From Flavobacterium sp. ASV13 (lineage in GTDB: Bacteria; Bacteroidota; Bacteroidia; Flavobacteriales; Flavobacteriaceae), in the NCBI RefSeq assembly GCF_000745775.1, contig NZ_JQJY01000003.1:682001-746000 (forward strand): a stretch of DNA of 64,000 nucleotides, given 5' to 3'. Below the pieces are notes generated by a model. The model had not been told where the DNA came from and ran no database searches. It saw only the letters and a program-made list of their open reading frames with translations. Position numbers and translations under genes: made by a program. Below, one piece after another: positions 41,471-50,411 of this stretch (the stretch's first letter is position 1; each line of letters opens with the position of its first letter).

Positions 41471-42634
41471 TTATTTGCTTGCGAACATTTTAACATCACC
41501 TTCAGAAATTTCACTTCCTCCCAAAATGATTAATCTTTCAATTACATTTCGAAGTTCACGGATATTTCCTGTCCAATCATATTCCTGCAATAATTTTATG
41601 GCTTGCGCCGAAAATCCTTTAACAGCATTTCCTTGTTCCGAAGCAATTTTTTCGGCAAAATGCGAAATCAAAGCAGGAATATCATCACGTCTTTCATTCA
41701 ATGGCGGAACTTTAATTAAAATAACCGCAAGACGATGGTATAAATCCTCACGGAAACGACCTTCGGCAATTTCTGTTTTTAAATCTTTATTTGTTGCCGC
41801 AACTACGCGAACATCTACTTTAATATCTTTATCAGCACCAACTCTGGTAATCATACTTTCCTGAAGCGCTCTTAAAACTTTGGCTTGCGCCGAAAGACTC
41901 ATATCACCAATTTCATCTAAGAAAATAGTTCCTTTATCTGCCGCTTCAAACTTTCCTGCACGATCTTTCACTGCCGATGTAAAAGCACCTTTTACGTGCC
42001 CAAACAATTCACTTTCAATCAATTCGCTCGGAATCGCAGCGCAGTTTACCTCAATTAAAGGAAAATTAGCACGTTCGCTTTTTTCATGTAATTGATGTGC
42101 TACTAATTCTTTTCCAGTTCCATTTGGTCCCGTAATTAGAACTCTGGCTTCCGTTGGCGCCACTTTATCAATCATCACTTTAATATGATTAATAGATTCG
42201 CTGTCGCCAATCATCTCGTAATTCTTGCTGACTTTTTTCTTTAAGATTTTATTCTCAACTACTAATTGTTTTTTGTCCAAAGCATTACGAACCGTATTCA
42301 ATAAACGATTCAAATCTGGCGGTTTTGAAATATAATCAAAAGCCCCCAAACGCATCGTGTGAATTGCCGTTTCCATATCTCCGTGACCCGAAATCATGAC
42401 CATCGGAATTTCCGGTTTTATCTTTTTTACTTCTTCTAAAACCTCAACACCGTCCATTTTTGGCATTTTGATATCGCACAAAACCAAATCGTAATCGTTG
42501 TTTTTTATTTTTTCAAGTCCCGCAACGCCATCTTCAGCTTCATCAACCTGATAGGAATCATTTTCTTCTGATAATATTTTTACCAAAACTCTTCTGATCG
42601 CTGCTTCGTCTTCTACAATTAGTATTTTACTCAT
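41471..42634 (-). CDS. NtrC-type response regulator without HTH domain
   Basis: 387 residues. Receiver 1-118 with phospho-acceptor Asp54 (VLCDIKMPKMDG). AAA+ domain ~140-385: Walker A GPNGTGKE (169-176), GAFTSA loop (216-221, usual GAFTGA), Walker B FLDEIG (238-243), and RNVIERLIIL. The protein ends directly after the AAA+ lid, with no Fis-type DNA-binding domain. It should respond to a histidine kinase and act on sigma-54 polymerase, but the DNA-free form and the changed GAFTGA loop make target choice unclear. No kinase gene is adjacent. Confidence 0.9.
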   Translation of the reverse strand: MSKILIVEDEAAIRRVLVKILSEENDSYQVDEAEDGVAGLEKIKNNDYDLVLCDIKMPKMDGVEVLEEVKKIKPEIPMVMISGHGDMETAIHTMRLGAFDYISKPPDLNRLLNTVRNALDKKQLVVENKILKKKVSKNYEMIGDSESINHIKVMIDKVAPTEARVLITGPNGTGKELVAHQLHEKSERANFPLIEVNCAAIPSELIESELFGHVKGAFTSAVKDRAGKFEAADKGTIFLDEIGDMSLSAQAKVLRALQESMITRVGADKDIKVDVRVVAATNKDLKTEIAEGRFREDLYHRLAVILIKVPPLNERRDDIPALISHFAEKIASEQGNAVKGFSAQAIKLLQEYDWTGNIRELRNVIERLIILGGSEISEGDVKMFASK

Positions 42635-42640
42635 TTTTTT

Positions 42641-42731
42641 GAGGTTCTAAGGTTCTGAGTTGCTAAGGTACTAAGGTTTTTCTGCAAGAAGCTAAAATCT
42701 TAGCATCTTAGAACCTTAGTGCCTTAGCAAC
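42641..42731. repeat. Octad arrays facing each other
   Basis: Left part CTAAGGTT, CTGAGTTG, CTAAGGTA, CTAAGG; right part CTTAGCAT, CTTAGAAC, CTTAGTGC, CTTAGCAA, each at an 8-nt step; between the permease and regulator genes (both minus strand). Confidence 0.75.
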
Positions 42732-42739
42732 TTTAAAAA

Positions 42740-44056
42740 TTAATATTTAAGCCACTTATACAATTCCTTCCATGTTGGTTTTTTGCCGTACATTAAAATA
42801 CCTACACGGTAAATTTTTGCAGCGAACCAAACAACAAGGAAAAATGTAGCAAACAATAATGATACCGAAATTGCGATTTGCCACCACGGCACGCCAAACG
42901 GAATACGCATTAACATGACAATTGGTGACGTAAGTGGAATCATTGAAAATACAACTGCCACGGTTCCGTGCGGATCGTTTACAACTGTAAAAAATCCGAT
43001 ATAAACACTCAAAATCAGAGGCATTAGAATTGGAAGCAGAAATTGCTGAGAATCAGTTTGATTATCAACTGCTGCTCCAATTGCCGCGTAAAATGAGCTA
43101 TAAAGAAAATATCCTCCAATAAAATAAATTACGAATCCAATAATGATACTCGCAATTGGCAGATTCCATAATTCAGCAATATACATTTGTGCAGAACCTG
43201 ATAATTGATGTTGTGCAGATTGCATCATTTCTGGAGAAATTCTGGCTGTTGGACCAACATTTACACCAAAAAATGCCGATGCAGCAAACATCAATCCTAA
43301 ACCAATTATCGCCCAAATCATAAATTGCAGAATTCCTGCCAATGAAGTTCCGACAATTTTACCAATCATTAACTGAAATGGTTTTACTGATGAAATAATG
43401 ATTTCGATAATTCGGTTTGTTTTTTCTTCGATTACGCTTCGCATTACCATATTTCCGTAGATGATAATGAACATCATAATCAAATAACCAAATGCGCCAC
43501 CAATTGCTATTTTGATTTCATTTAAACCTTTTAAACTCTCTTCTCCTGAAGCTTTTACCAAATGAATATTAACTTCTGACTGTGCTTTTTGAATTGCCAG
43601 TGTATCTAATTTTGCTTCTTCAAGATTTAGCTTTGTAATTTTTGTTCCGATGATTTTCTGCATACTTTCTATAAAAGAAATACTTGGACTATTATTCGAA
43701 ATAAATTCAATTTTACGTTCTAAATCTTTTGTTTTATTTGTTTTTGGAATGACAATTAATCCGCTGAAATTTTCTTTTGTAATGCTATCTTTTAAAGCCT
43801 TTACATCAATTTCAGACAAATTCAGATATTTATATTCTCCGTTTTTTTTGTTTTGTTTTACAAAATCATTGGCAAAAAGTCCGGTTTCATCATGAATAGC
43901 AATTCTTTTTGTTTCGGCTTTCATTGAACTCAGATAACCAATAAAAATGGCTATCGCAACAAATAAAAGCGGACTCAAAAAAGTCATGACAACAAAAGAT
44001 TTATTGCGGACTTTGGCAATAAATTCTCTTTTTATAATCAGTGAGATGATGCTCAT
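42740..44056 (-). CDS. ABC-2 type transporter permease (NatB-like)
   Basis: 438 residues. First helix after a basic start (KREFIAKVRNKSFVVMTFLSPLLFVAIAIFIGYL), a large extracytoplasmic domain (~45-175), then five to six helices (GAFGYLIMMFIIIYGNMVMRSVIEEKTNRIIEIIISSVKP, the coupling segment of ABC-2 permeases). Fits NatB/YhaP, which exports Na+ or a peptide with its ATPase. The ATPase gene is 77 bp upstream on the same strand. Confidence 0.9.
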   Translation of the reverse strand: MSIISLIIKREFIAKVRNKSFVVMTFLSPLLFVAIAIFIGYLSSMKAETKRIAIHDETGLFANDFVKQNKKNGEYKYLNLSEIDVKALKDSITKENFSGLIVIPKTNKTKDLERKIEFISNNSPSISFIESMQKIIGTKITKLNLEEAKLDTLAIQKAQSEVNIHLVKASGEESLKGLNEIKIAIGGAFGYLIMMFIIIYGNMVMRSVIEEKTNRIIEIIISSVKPFQLMIGKIVGTSLAGILQFMIWAIIGLGLMFAASAFFGVNVGPTARISPEMMQSAQHQLSGSAQMYIAELWNLPIASIIIGFVIYFIGGYFLYSSFYAAIGAAVDNQTDSQQFLLPILMPLILSVYIGFFTVVNDPHGTVAVVFSMIPLTSPIVMLMRIPFGVPWWQIAISVSLLFATFFLVVWFAAKIYRVGILMYGKKPTWKELYKWLKY

Positions 44057-44062
44057 AAATAA

Positions 44063-44137
44063 TTTTAGATTTTAGATTGTTGACTTTAGATTTTTAAATT
44101 TCAGGTTTAATTCTGAAATCTAAAACCCGAAATCTAA
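44063..44137. repeat. Heptad array (TTTTAGA words) with facing arm
   Basis: Words ending AGA/TGA recur at 44067, 44074, 44081 and 44088 (step 7), faced by TCTAAAA, CCCGAAA and TCTAAAC near 44120-44137. It fills the gap between the ATPase and permease genes. Confidence 0.7.
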
Positions 44138-45063
44138 ACTTTGTTTTCTGTTACAGTCTGAATAAAAATATCGTTTATACTTGGAATTTTTTCTACAAAA
44201 TGTGTCACTTGTCCGCGTTGCGTAAGTATATTCAAAAGCTCATTTGGTGAAGCATTTCCTATTTGAATATTTAATTTTAAATCATCATTTAATGATTTGA
44301 AATTAGCCGGCGAAACGGTAAATTTTTGCGTAATATCATACATCAAGCCTTCAACATTGCTCGTCAGGATTCCAACTTCAAAACTGTTCGTTCTAAACTG
44401 GCGTTTAACATCGACCACTTTTCCTTCTATCAGTTTATTTGATTTGTGAATTAAAGCAATGTTTTCGCAAAGTTCTTCAACGCTTTCCATTCTGTGCGTC
44501 GAGAAAATAATAGTTGAACCTTGTTCTTTTAATGCCAAAATTTCATCTTTAATAACATTGGCATTTACAGGATCAAATCCTGAAAAAGGTTCATCTAGAA
44601 TCAACAATTTCGGTTTATGCAGAACACAAACAACAAATTGAATTTTTTGTGCCATTCCTTTAGAAAGCTCTTGGATTTTCTTGTTCCACCAACCCTGAAT
44701 TCCCAAACGATCAAACCAATAATCCAATTGTTTTTTAGCTTCGGCTTTAGAAAGTCCTTTCATTTGTGCCAAATACAAACATTGCTCACCTACTTTCATA
44801 GAACTGTACAATCCTCTTTCTTCCGGAAGATATCCAATTGTCTGAACATGTTTCGGCTGAAGTTTTTCTCCATCCAAAATTACCTCACCGCTATCAGGCA
44901 ATGTGATTTGATTTATGATTCTGATAAGAGAAGTTTTTCCAGCTCCATTCGGACCTAAAAGCCCATATATACTGCCTTTTGGCACATTTAATGAAACTTC
45001 GTTAAGCGCTACATAATCGCCATATTGTTTTACGACCTTATATACTTCGAGTAAGTTGCTCAT
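44134..45063 (-). CDS. ABC transporter ATP-binding protein (NatA-like)
   Basis: 309 residues. Walker A GLLGPNGAGKTSLIR (~34-48), Q-loop GYLPEERGLY, signature LSKGMAQKIQFV (a variant of LSGGQ), Walker B LLILDEPFSGFDP, H-loop FSTHRMESV. The ~90-residue C-terminal extension is typical of NatA/DUF4162 ATPases. Pairs with the ABC-2 permease downstream. Cytoplasmic. Confidence 0.93.
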   Translation of the reverse strand: MSNLLEVYKVVKQYGDYVALNEVSLNVPKGSIYGLLGPNGAGKTSLIRIINQITLPDSGEVILDGEKLQPKHVQTIGYLPEERGLYSSMKVGEQCLYLAQMKGLSKAEAKKQLDYWFDRLGIQGWWNKKIQELSKGMAQKIQFVVCVLHKPKLLILDEPFSGFDPVNANVIKDEILALKEQGSTIIFSTHRMESVEELCENIALIHKSNKLIEGKVVDVKRQFRTNSFEVGILTSNVEGLMYDITQKFTVSPANFKSLNDDLKLNIQIGNASPNELLNILTQRGQVTHFVEKIPSINDIFIQTVTENKV

Positions 45064-45155
45064 GCTGTTTTTGAGATTTTCTGCGTTGCTTATGCCATTA
45101 TGACTAAGCGACTGTAAAAGTAAATAATTAGAAGCGAATCTTACTACTATTACAT

Positions 45156-45194
45156 AAAAAACCCATCCTAAAATTATGTTAGAATGGGTTTTTC
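45156..45194. terminator. Terminator between dnaJ and the ABC ATPase gene
   Basis: AAAAAACCCATCCTAA / TTAGAATGGGTTTTT stem with one mismatch and a short loop; downstream of dnaJ on the minus strand. Confidence 0.88.
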
Positions 45195-45225
45195 TATTTA
45201 TTTAAACAATTTGAAAAAGTCCTGA

Positions 45226-46335
45226 TTATGAGAACATATCTTTTACTTTTTCAAAGAATGATTTCTCTGATTTTTCTGGGCTTGGAGCAAAATGCTCGTC
45301 GTTTAAAGCATTTTCAAAGAATTGTTTTTGTTCTTTATTTAAAGTTTTTGGGGTCCAAACGTTTACGTGAACAAGTAAATCTCCACTTCCGTAACCATTT
45401 AAACTTGGGATTCCTTTTCCTTTTAATCTTAAGATTTTTCCAGATTGGATTCCTTCTTCCAACTTAATACGAACTTTTCCGTTGATTGCTTCAATATCTT
45501 TTGAAGCCCCCAAAACTGCTTCAGGGAAACTGATGTATAAATCGAAGTGAACGTTTTCGCCTTCACGTTTCAGGAATTCGTGTTCAACTTCTTCAATAGC
45601 AACAATTAAATCACCCGGAATACTGTTTCCTGGCGCATCGTTACCTTTGTTAGAAACTTTCAACTGCATTCCATCAACAACTCCCGCAGGAATTTTGATT
45701 GACACTGTTTCATCTTCCTGAACCATACCTTGAGCATCGGCCTCAGCAGGTTTTTTATCTAAAATCTGGCCAGAACCACCACAAGTAGGACAAGTTGACG
45801 CAGATTGCATTCTTCCTAAAATAGTATTGGTTACACGCATTACTTGCCCCTGACCGTTACAAGTCGTACAAGTTTTATACGTTACACCTTTAGCCTGAAC
45901 TTTACGTTTTACTTTTACTTTTTTCTCAACTCCATTTGCAATTTCCTCTAAAGTCAATTTAACTTTAATTCGAAGATTACTTCCTTTAGCACGGCGAGGA
46001 CCTCCGCCTCCGCCTCCGAAACCGCCAAATCCGCCACCAAAAATATCACCAAACTGGCTGAAAATGTCATCCATATTCATACCACCATGGCCGCCGCCAA
46101 ATCCGCCAGCGCCATCAAATGCCTGATGACCATATTGATCGTATTTCGCTTTTTTCTGCGGATCACTCAAAACTTCATAAGCTTCAGCTGCCAATTTGAA
46201 GTTTTCTTCTGCCTCTTTGTCGCCTGGATTTTTATCAGGGTGATATTTAAGCGCACTTTTTCTATATGCTTTTTTTATTTCGGCAGCATCAGCATTTTTT
46301 GAAATGCCAAGTATTTCGTAAAAATCTTTTTTCAT
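45226..46335 (-). CDS. dnaJ: Chaperone DnaJ with only two zinc-finger repeats
   Basis: 369 residues. J domain 1-70 with HPD (32-34), Gly/Phe-rich region ~75-113, then two CxxCxGxG motifs (Cys156/159 and Cys182/185) instead of the usual four, so a single zinc centre; C-terminal peptide-binding domains follow to the end. DnaJ delivers substrates to DnaK and stimulates its ATPase. Operon with grpE, 69 bp upstream. The two-repeat form appears normal for this group but should be compared with relatives. Confidence 0.95.
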   Translation of the reverse strand: MKKDFYEILGISKNADAAEIKKAYRKSALKYHPDKNPGDKEAEENFKLAAEAYEVLSDPQKKAKYDQYGHQAFDGAGGFGGGHGGMNMDDIFSQFGDIFGGGFGGFGGGGGGPRRAKGSNLRIKVKLTLEEIANGVEKKVKVKRKVQAKGVTYKTCTTCNGQGQVMRVTNTILGRMQSASTCPTCGGSGQILDKKPAEADAQGMVQEDETVSIKIPAGVVDGMQLKVSNKGNDAPGNSIPGDLIVAIEEVEHEFLKREGENVHFDLYISFPEAVLGASKDIEAINGKVRIKLEEGIQSGKILRLKGKGIPSLNGYGSGDLLVHVNVWTPKTLNKEQKQFFENALNDEHFAPSPEKSEKSFFEKVKDMFS

Positions 46336-46346
46336 AATTAGGTTTA

Positions 46347-46378
46347 AATTCCAAATTCTAAAATTCCAAAATCCAAAA
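46347..46378. repeat. Heptad-like ATTCCAA array between grpE and dnaJ
   Basis: TTC/ATC at 46349, 46356, 46364 and 46371 (steps 7,8,7) in the grpE-dnaJ gap; unlike a ribosome-binding or promoter site. Confidence 0.6.
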
Positions 46379-46404
46379 ATGGACTTAAAATTTTTATTTG
46401 CTTT

Positions 46405-46983
46405 TTAGTTTCCAACTACAACTTTAGGGAAACGAATAATTTTGTCTCCTAATTTGTATCCTTTTTCAATAACATCAACAATTTTACCTTTCAATTTGTC
46501 AGATGGAGCCGGAATTTGAGTAATTGCCTCTGCAACATCAGCATTGAAAGCATCTCCTGCCTGAATTTCAACTTGCTCTAAACCTTTAGAAACTAAAGTA
46601 TTTTTGAATTTTTCGTGAATCAACTCAACACCTTTTTTAAGGTTTTCGTCTTCAGATTTGTTGATTTCTACTGCAGCTCTGTCAAAATCGTCTAAAACTG
46701 GAAGCATCGCCAATAAAACCTCTTGGTTTGCTGTTTTAAACAATTCAAGACGCTCTTTTGAAGTTCTTTTTTTGTAATTTTCAAATTCAGCAAATAATCT
46801 CAAAAACTTATCTTTTTCGTGAGCCAAGTCTTTAGCTAATTGCTCCTCAACACTTAATTCTTCAACAATTAACTGCTCTCCGTTGGCATTGTTCTCTAAC
46901 GTTACATCATCTAATTCCTGATCGAATTCTGTATTTTCCGTAGTCATATTACTTTTATTTTTAAAAATATTCTTAAACTTCAT
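46405..46983 (-). CDS. grpE: Nucleotide exchange factor GrpE
   Basis: 192 residues from ATG 46983 (MKFKNIFKNKSN). The 12-residue longer frame overlaps the -7 box. Acidic N-terminus, long helix (EEQLAKDLAHEKDKFLRLFAEFENYKKRTSKERLELFKTAN, containing the family FAEFENYKKR), DDFDRA, and the beta-wing GDAFNADVAEAITQIPAP...VIEKGYKLGDKIIRFPKVVV. GrpE releases ADP from DnaK. Same operon as dnaJ. Confidence 0.95.
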   Translation of the reverse strand: MKFKNIFKNKSNMTTENTEFDQELDDVTLENNANGEQLIVEELSVEEQLAKDLAHEKDKFLRLFAEFENYKKRTSKERLELFKTANQEVLLAMLPVLDDFDRAAVEINKSEDENLKKGVELIHEKFKNTLVSKGLEQVEIQAGDAFNADVAEAITQIPAPSDKLKGKIVDVIEKGYKLGDKIIRFPKVVVGN

Positions 46984-47004
46984 TTTTATTCTTTTTTGTG
47001 ATTG

Positions 47005-47036
47005 CAAAAGTACTGCCAAATATTTTAAAATGTCAA
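47005..47036 (-). promoter_or_regulatory. Promoter of the grpE-dnaJ operon
   Basis: Minus strand TTG at 47036-47034 and TACTTTTG at 47012-47005, 21 nt apart; box ends 21 nt before ATG 46983. No CIRCE-type repeat seen. Confidence 0.6.
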
Positions 47037-47130
47037 ATTGTCACTTTATTAAAAATGAGCTGCTTAAAATAGGAAAGCAGTACATAAAAATTTTATTATA
47101 ATTTTAAGACTATTACGTTATAGTTTGTTT

Positions 47131-47269
47131 TATCTTTGAGGTCGTTAAAACGTAAATTATTACACCAAAATTGAATTTAAGGGTTGGCTTAGGCCTCAAA
47201 AATAATTATTAATTCAAATTTACCTTATATTAAAAAAAGCTTCGCCTTATAGAGACGAAGCTTTTTTTT
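47131..47269 (+). ncRNA. Candidate small RNA transcribed between grpE and tRNA-Trp
   Basis: A plus-strand -7 box TATCTTTG (47131-47138) is followed by ~100 nt without a start codon and then a hairpin with T run (GCTTCG/CGAAGC, 47239-47269). Inside, GGCCTCAAA (47192-47200) can pair with TTTGAGGTC (47135-47143). No -33 TTG is at the right distance and the pairing arm overlaps the promoter, so this is weak; the hairpin may simply be the terminator of the tRNA on the other strand. Confidence 0.3.
47232..47269. terminator. Hairpin terminator downstream of tRNA-Trp
   Basis: AAGCTTCG / CGAAGCTT stem, 11-nt loop, A run on one side and T run on the other, so it works both ways. It is 23 bp past the tRNA 3' end. 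Confidence 0.85.
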
Positions 47270-47291
47270 ATGCTTTAATTTGATTTTTTTG

Positions 47292-47362
47292 CACGGGCGG
47301 AGGGATTCGAACCCCCATCAACGGTTTTGGAGACCGCTATTCTACCCTTGAACTACGCCCGT
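47292..47362 (-). tRNA. trnW: tRNA-Trp (anticodon CCA)
   Basis: 71 nt. Acceptor ACGGGCG/CGCCCGT, discriminator G, D-arm with AGTTCAAGGGTAGAAT, anticodon loop CTCCAAA (CCA read at 47330-47328), T-arm GGGGGTTCGAATCCC. CCA end is not encoded. All four stems close. Confidence 0.96.
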
Positions 47363-47482
47363 AACTTAAGGTCGGCAAATTAAAAGTTTTTTTTCTTCTC
47401 TGGCAACTATTTCAGGCAGAGATTTTAAAAGAAAATCCTTTAAATCTGCGCATTCCAAAGCAAAAACCTTTCCTACAGACAG

Positions 47483-48910
47483 TTAACCCAACAAAGCATT
47501 TTTCAATCCTTCGAAATCTACAGAAACCTGCTCGCCTGACACTAAATTTTTAAGTGCATAAGTATTTGACGCAATTTCCTGATCTCCCGCAATTACTGCA
47601 AACGGAATCAAACGTTTATCTGCATACTGAAATTGTTTTCCAACTTTTACATTGTCAGGATACAATTCCACTTTTATATTTTCTTGTCTTAATTTCTGAA
47701 TTGCTTTTGAAGCATATAAAGCTTCTTTATCACCATAATTGATAAAGATTGCTTTTGAAGTCGCTGCAACAGTTTCAGGAAACAATTGCAATTCTTCTAA
47801 AACCAAATAAATTCTATCTAATCCAAATGAAATTCCGACACCGCTCATATTTTTCAATCCAAAAATTCCCGTCAAATCGTCGTATCTTCCGCCACCGCCG
47901 ATAGATCCTATTGAAACTGTTTTTGGAGCTGCAACTTCAAAAATTGCTCCAGTGTAATAATTTAAACCACGAGCCAAAGTCACATCTAAATCCAAAATTG
48001 CAGTCGAAAGTCCTAAATCAGCAACATTGTCACAAATAAACTTCAATTCCTCAACACCTTTCATACCTTCTTCAGATGAAGATAATAATTCAGAGAGTTG
48101 ATTAATTTTATCTGCAAAAGTTCCACTGAAACTGAAAAGTGGCTGAACTTTTACCAACGCTTCTTCAGAAATTCCTTTTTCAATCATTTCTTTTTTAACG
48201 CCGTCTTCTCCGATTTTATCTAATTTATCAAGAGCAACAGTAAAATCGATTAATTTATCTGAAGCACCTATAACTTCAGCAATTCCTGATAATATTTTTC
48301 TGTTATTAATTTTAATAGTTACGCCTTCTAAACCTAAAGACGTAAAAACGGTATCGTATAATTGAACCAATTCCACTTCCTGCCATAATGATTTTGAACC
48401 AACAACATCGGCATCACATTGAAAAAATTCTCTGTAACGTCCTTTTTGCGGGCGATCTGCTCTCCAAACCGGTTGGATTTGGTATCTTTTAAATGGAAAT
48501 TCAATTTCGTTTTGGTGCTGTACAACATATCTCGCAAATGGAACTGTCAAATCATAACGCAACGCTTTTTCTGAAATTCTTCCGGTAAATTTATTCAATT
48601 CAATTCTTTGATCTAAACTTATTGTTTCAGCAGAATTAGTTTGAAGCTCCTCTAAAGATTCTGGTAATTCGATTTTATTTTTATTGAAGAAAAAATTTCC
48701 TGAATTCAGAATTTTAAAAATCAAACGATCACCTTCTTCTCCATATTTCCCCATCAAAGTATCTGAATTTTCAAACGAAGGCGTTTCGATTGGCTGAAAA
48801 CCAAATTTCTCAAAATTAGCTTTTATCGTCTGAATAATATATTGACGTTTTGACACCTCTGCAGGTGAAAAATCTCTGGTTCCTTGCGGAATGCTTGGTT
48901 TTGAAGCCAT
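47483..48910 (-). CDS. hisS: Histidine-tRNA ligase
   Basis: 475 residues, class II synthetase. Motif 1 region PIETPSFEN, histidine A-type signatures [13 protein letters not shown] and [19 protein letters not shown] (motif 2), [15 protein letters not shown] (His-specific) and [14 protein letters not shown], motif 3 [11 protein letters not shown], then the anticodon domain. About 50 residues longer than E. coli HisRS, owing to an insert near residues 65-110. Downstream of no other gene on this strand; tRNA-Trp lies 120 bp beyond its end. Confidence 0.97.
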   Translation of the reverse strand: MASKPSIPQGTRDFSPAEVSKRQYIIQTIKANFEKFGFQPIETPSFENSDTLMGKYGEEGDRLIFKILNSGNFFFNKNKIELPESLEELQTNSAETISLDQRIELNKFTGRISEKALRYDLTVPFARYVVQHQNEIEFPFKRYQIQPVWRADRPQKGRYREFFQCDADVVGSKSLWQEVELVQLYDTVFTSLGLEGVTIKINNRKILSGIAEVIGASDKLIDFTVALDKLDKIGEDGVKKEMIEKGISEEALVKVQPLFSFSGTFADKINQLSELLSSSEEGMKGVEELKFICDNVADLGLSTAILDLDVTLARGLNYYTGAIFEVAAPKTVSIGSIGGGGRYDDLTGIFGLKNMSGVGISFGLDRIYLVLEELQLFPETVAATSKAIFINYGDKEALYASKAIQKLRQENIKVELYPDNVKVGKQFQYADKRLIPFAVIAGDQEIASNTYALKNLVSGEQVSVDFEGLKNALLG

Positions 48911-48915
48911 TTTTT

Positions 48916-48952
48916 TAATTTTAGATTTTAGGTTTCCTGATTTAGATTATTT
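48916..48952. repeat. Heptad array upstream of hisS
   Basis: TTTTAGA, TTTTAGG, TTTCCTG, ATTTAGA, TTATTTC at a 7-nt step, directly before the hisS start codon region. Same word family as 41.4 and 44.1 kb. Confidence 0.65.
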
Positions 48953-49110
48953 CTAATTTTTATCTGAAAAACTCTTGACATTAATTTCTTATTGATTCGG
49001 GTTTTGTTCAAAATCACAAATCGTTTGCAAATATCTTACTTTTTAAAATAAATAATAACACTTCGAAAACAAACTTGTAACAAAAACCGTATTTTCGTGA
49101 CAAATTGGTC

Positions 49111-50355
49111 ATGATGCTAAAATTATTTAAAGAAAATATCCGAATTGCTTTTGGTTCCATCAAAACACAAATTCTTCGAACCATTCTTACCGTATTAATT
49201 ATTGCTATCGGAATTACCGCTTTGGTTGGGATTTTGACCGTTGTAACAGCGCTCGAACACACCGTTTCGACCAATTTTGCTTCAATGGGTGCCAATACAT
49301 TCAACATCAATCAATACGAAAACAACCTTAAGAACCGCGGCGGAAAAGAGCGCGAAATCATAAATCCGATTATTTCATATCCTGAAGCCGTTGCTTTTAA
49401 AAATAAATACAAATATCCGTTTACTGAAACTTCTCTTTCTTTTACTGCAACATCAAAAGCTGAAGTTAAATTTTTAGGCGAAAAAACAGATCCGGAAATA
49501 AAAATCCTCGGAGTTGATGAACATTTTATTTCCAATTCTGGTCTTGAAACTACATTAGGCCGTTCTTTCAATCAATTTGATATTGATAACAATACTTATT
49601 CCTGCATTGTAGGTTCTGATTTTGAAAAAGGATTATTGAAAGATGTTAATCCAATTGACAAAATCATTTCGATAAGAGGCGCACGTTTTAAAGTAATTGG
49701 TGTTTTAAAAGAAAAAGGATCAACTTTTGGAAATAGTCAGGATTTGCGTGTTTTGATTCCAATTCAAGTTGCGCGTTCTTTATTTACAGCACCAAATATC
49801 AATTACACCATTAGCGTCATGGTTTCTAAAAAAGAACTTTTAGATCCTGCAATTGACAATGCAACGAGTGTTATGCGACGAGTTCGCAAATTAAATCCTG
49901 TTCGCGATAACAATTTTGGAATGGGCCGAAGTGATGATTTGATAAATAGAATTCTTGGAATTACACAATATTTAGGCTGGGCATCTTGGATTATTTCGAT
50001 TATAACAATTCTAGGTTCATCAATCGCTTTAATGAATATTATGATTGTTTCTGTTACAGAACGTACTCGCGAAATTGGTGTTCGTAAAGCTTTGGGCGCA
50101 ACAAAAACAACTATTTCTACTCAGTTTTTTATCGAAACATTATTGATTGGACAAATTGGCGGATTGGTCGGAATTATAATTGGGATTTTGCTTGGCTTTG
50201 CCATTGCAACGGCAATGAATTTTGCATTTGTTATTCCGTGGGGCGCTATTTTTGCAGCCTTTGCAACTAGTTTTACTGTTGCAATAGTTTCTGGTTTATA
50301 TCCTGCAATTAAAGCTTCTAAATTAGATCCAATTGAAGCGCTGCGTTACGAATAA
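49111..50355 (+). CDS. MacB-type ABC transporter permease
   Basis: 414 residues (ATG 49111 or 49114; the TTG at 49105 is unlikely). FtsX/MacB layout: an N-terminal helix after the LFKENIRIAFGSIKTQILRTILTVL start, a large periplasmic MacB_PCD domain (~45-270), then three helices at the C-terminus with TERTREIGVRKALGA and YPAIKASKLDPIEALRYE, both strong family motifs. It needs a separate ATPase gene, which is not adjacent. MacB-type pumps export proteins, lipids or drugs or transmit force to periplasmic partners. Confidence 0.92.
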   Translation: MMLKLFKENIRIAFGSIKTQILRTILTVLIIAIGITALVGILTVVTALEHTVSTNFASMGANTFNINQYENNLKNRGGKEREIINPIISYPEAVAFKNKYKYPFTETSLSFTATSKAEVKFLGEKTDPEIKILGVDEHFISNSGLETTLGRSFNQFDIDNNTYSCIVGSDFEKGLLKDVNPIDKIISIRGARFKVIGVLKEKGSTFGNSQDLRVLIPIQVARSLFTAPNINYTISVMVSKKELLDPAIDNATSVMRRVRKLNPVRDNNFGMGRSDDLINRILGITQYLGWASWIISIITILGSSIALMNIMIVSVTERTREIGVRKALGATKTTISTQFFIETLLIGQIGGLVGIIIGILLGFAIATAMNFAFVIPWGAIFAAFATSFTVAIVSGLYPAIKASKLDPIEALRYE

Positions 50356-50361
50356 TTAGTC

Positions 50362-50411
50362 ATAGTTTTCAGTCGCAGTTGTTACTTCCTAAAAACTGAG
50401 ACTGAAAACTC
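50362..50411. repeat. AGT/ACT array between converging genes
   Basis: CATAGTTTTCAGTCGCAGT is faced by AAAACTGAGACTGAAAACT; related to the 39604-39688 array. It reaches the 3' end of prmC. Confidence 0.65.

Noticed and set aside
41475..42095. Two plus-strand frames opposite the NtrC-type regulator
   Set aside because: Ser/Ala-rich shadows of the regulator gene.
44617..44958. 113-residue plus-strand frame opposite the NatA-like ATPase gene
   Set aside because: Antisense shadow with Phe/Leu-rich composition and no start signal.
47005..47036. CIRCE or other heat-shock operator before grpE
   Set aside because: No matching inverted repeat found; only a standard promoter.
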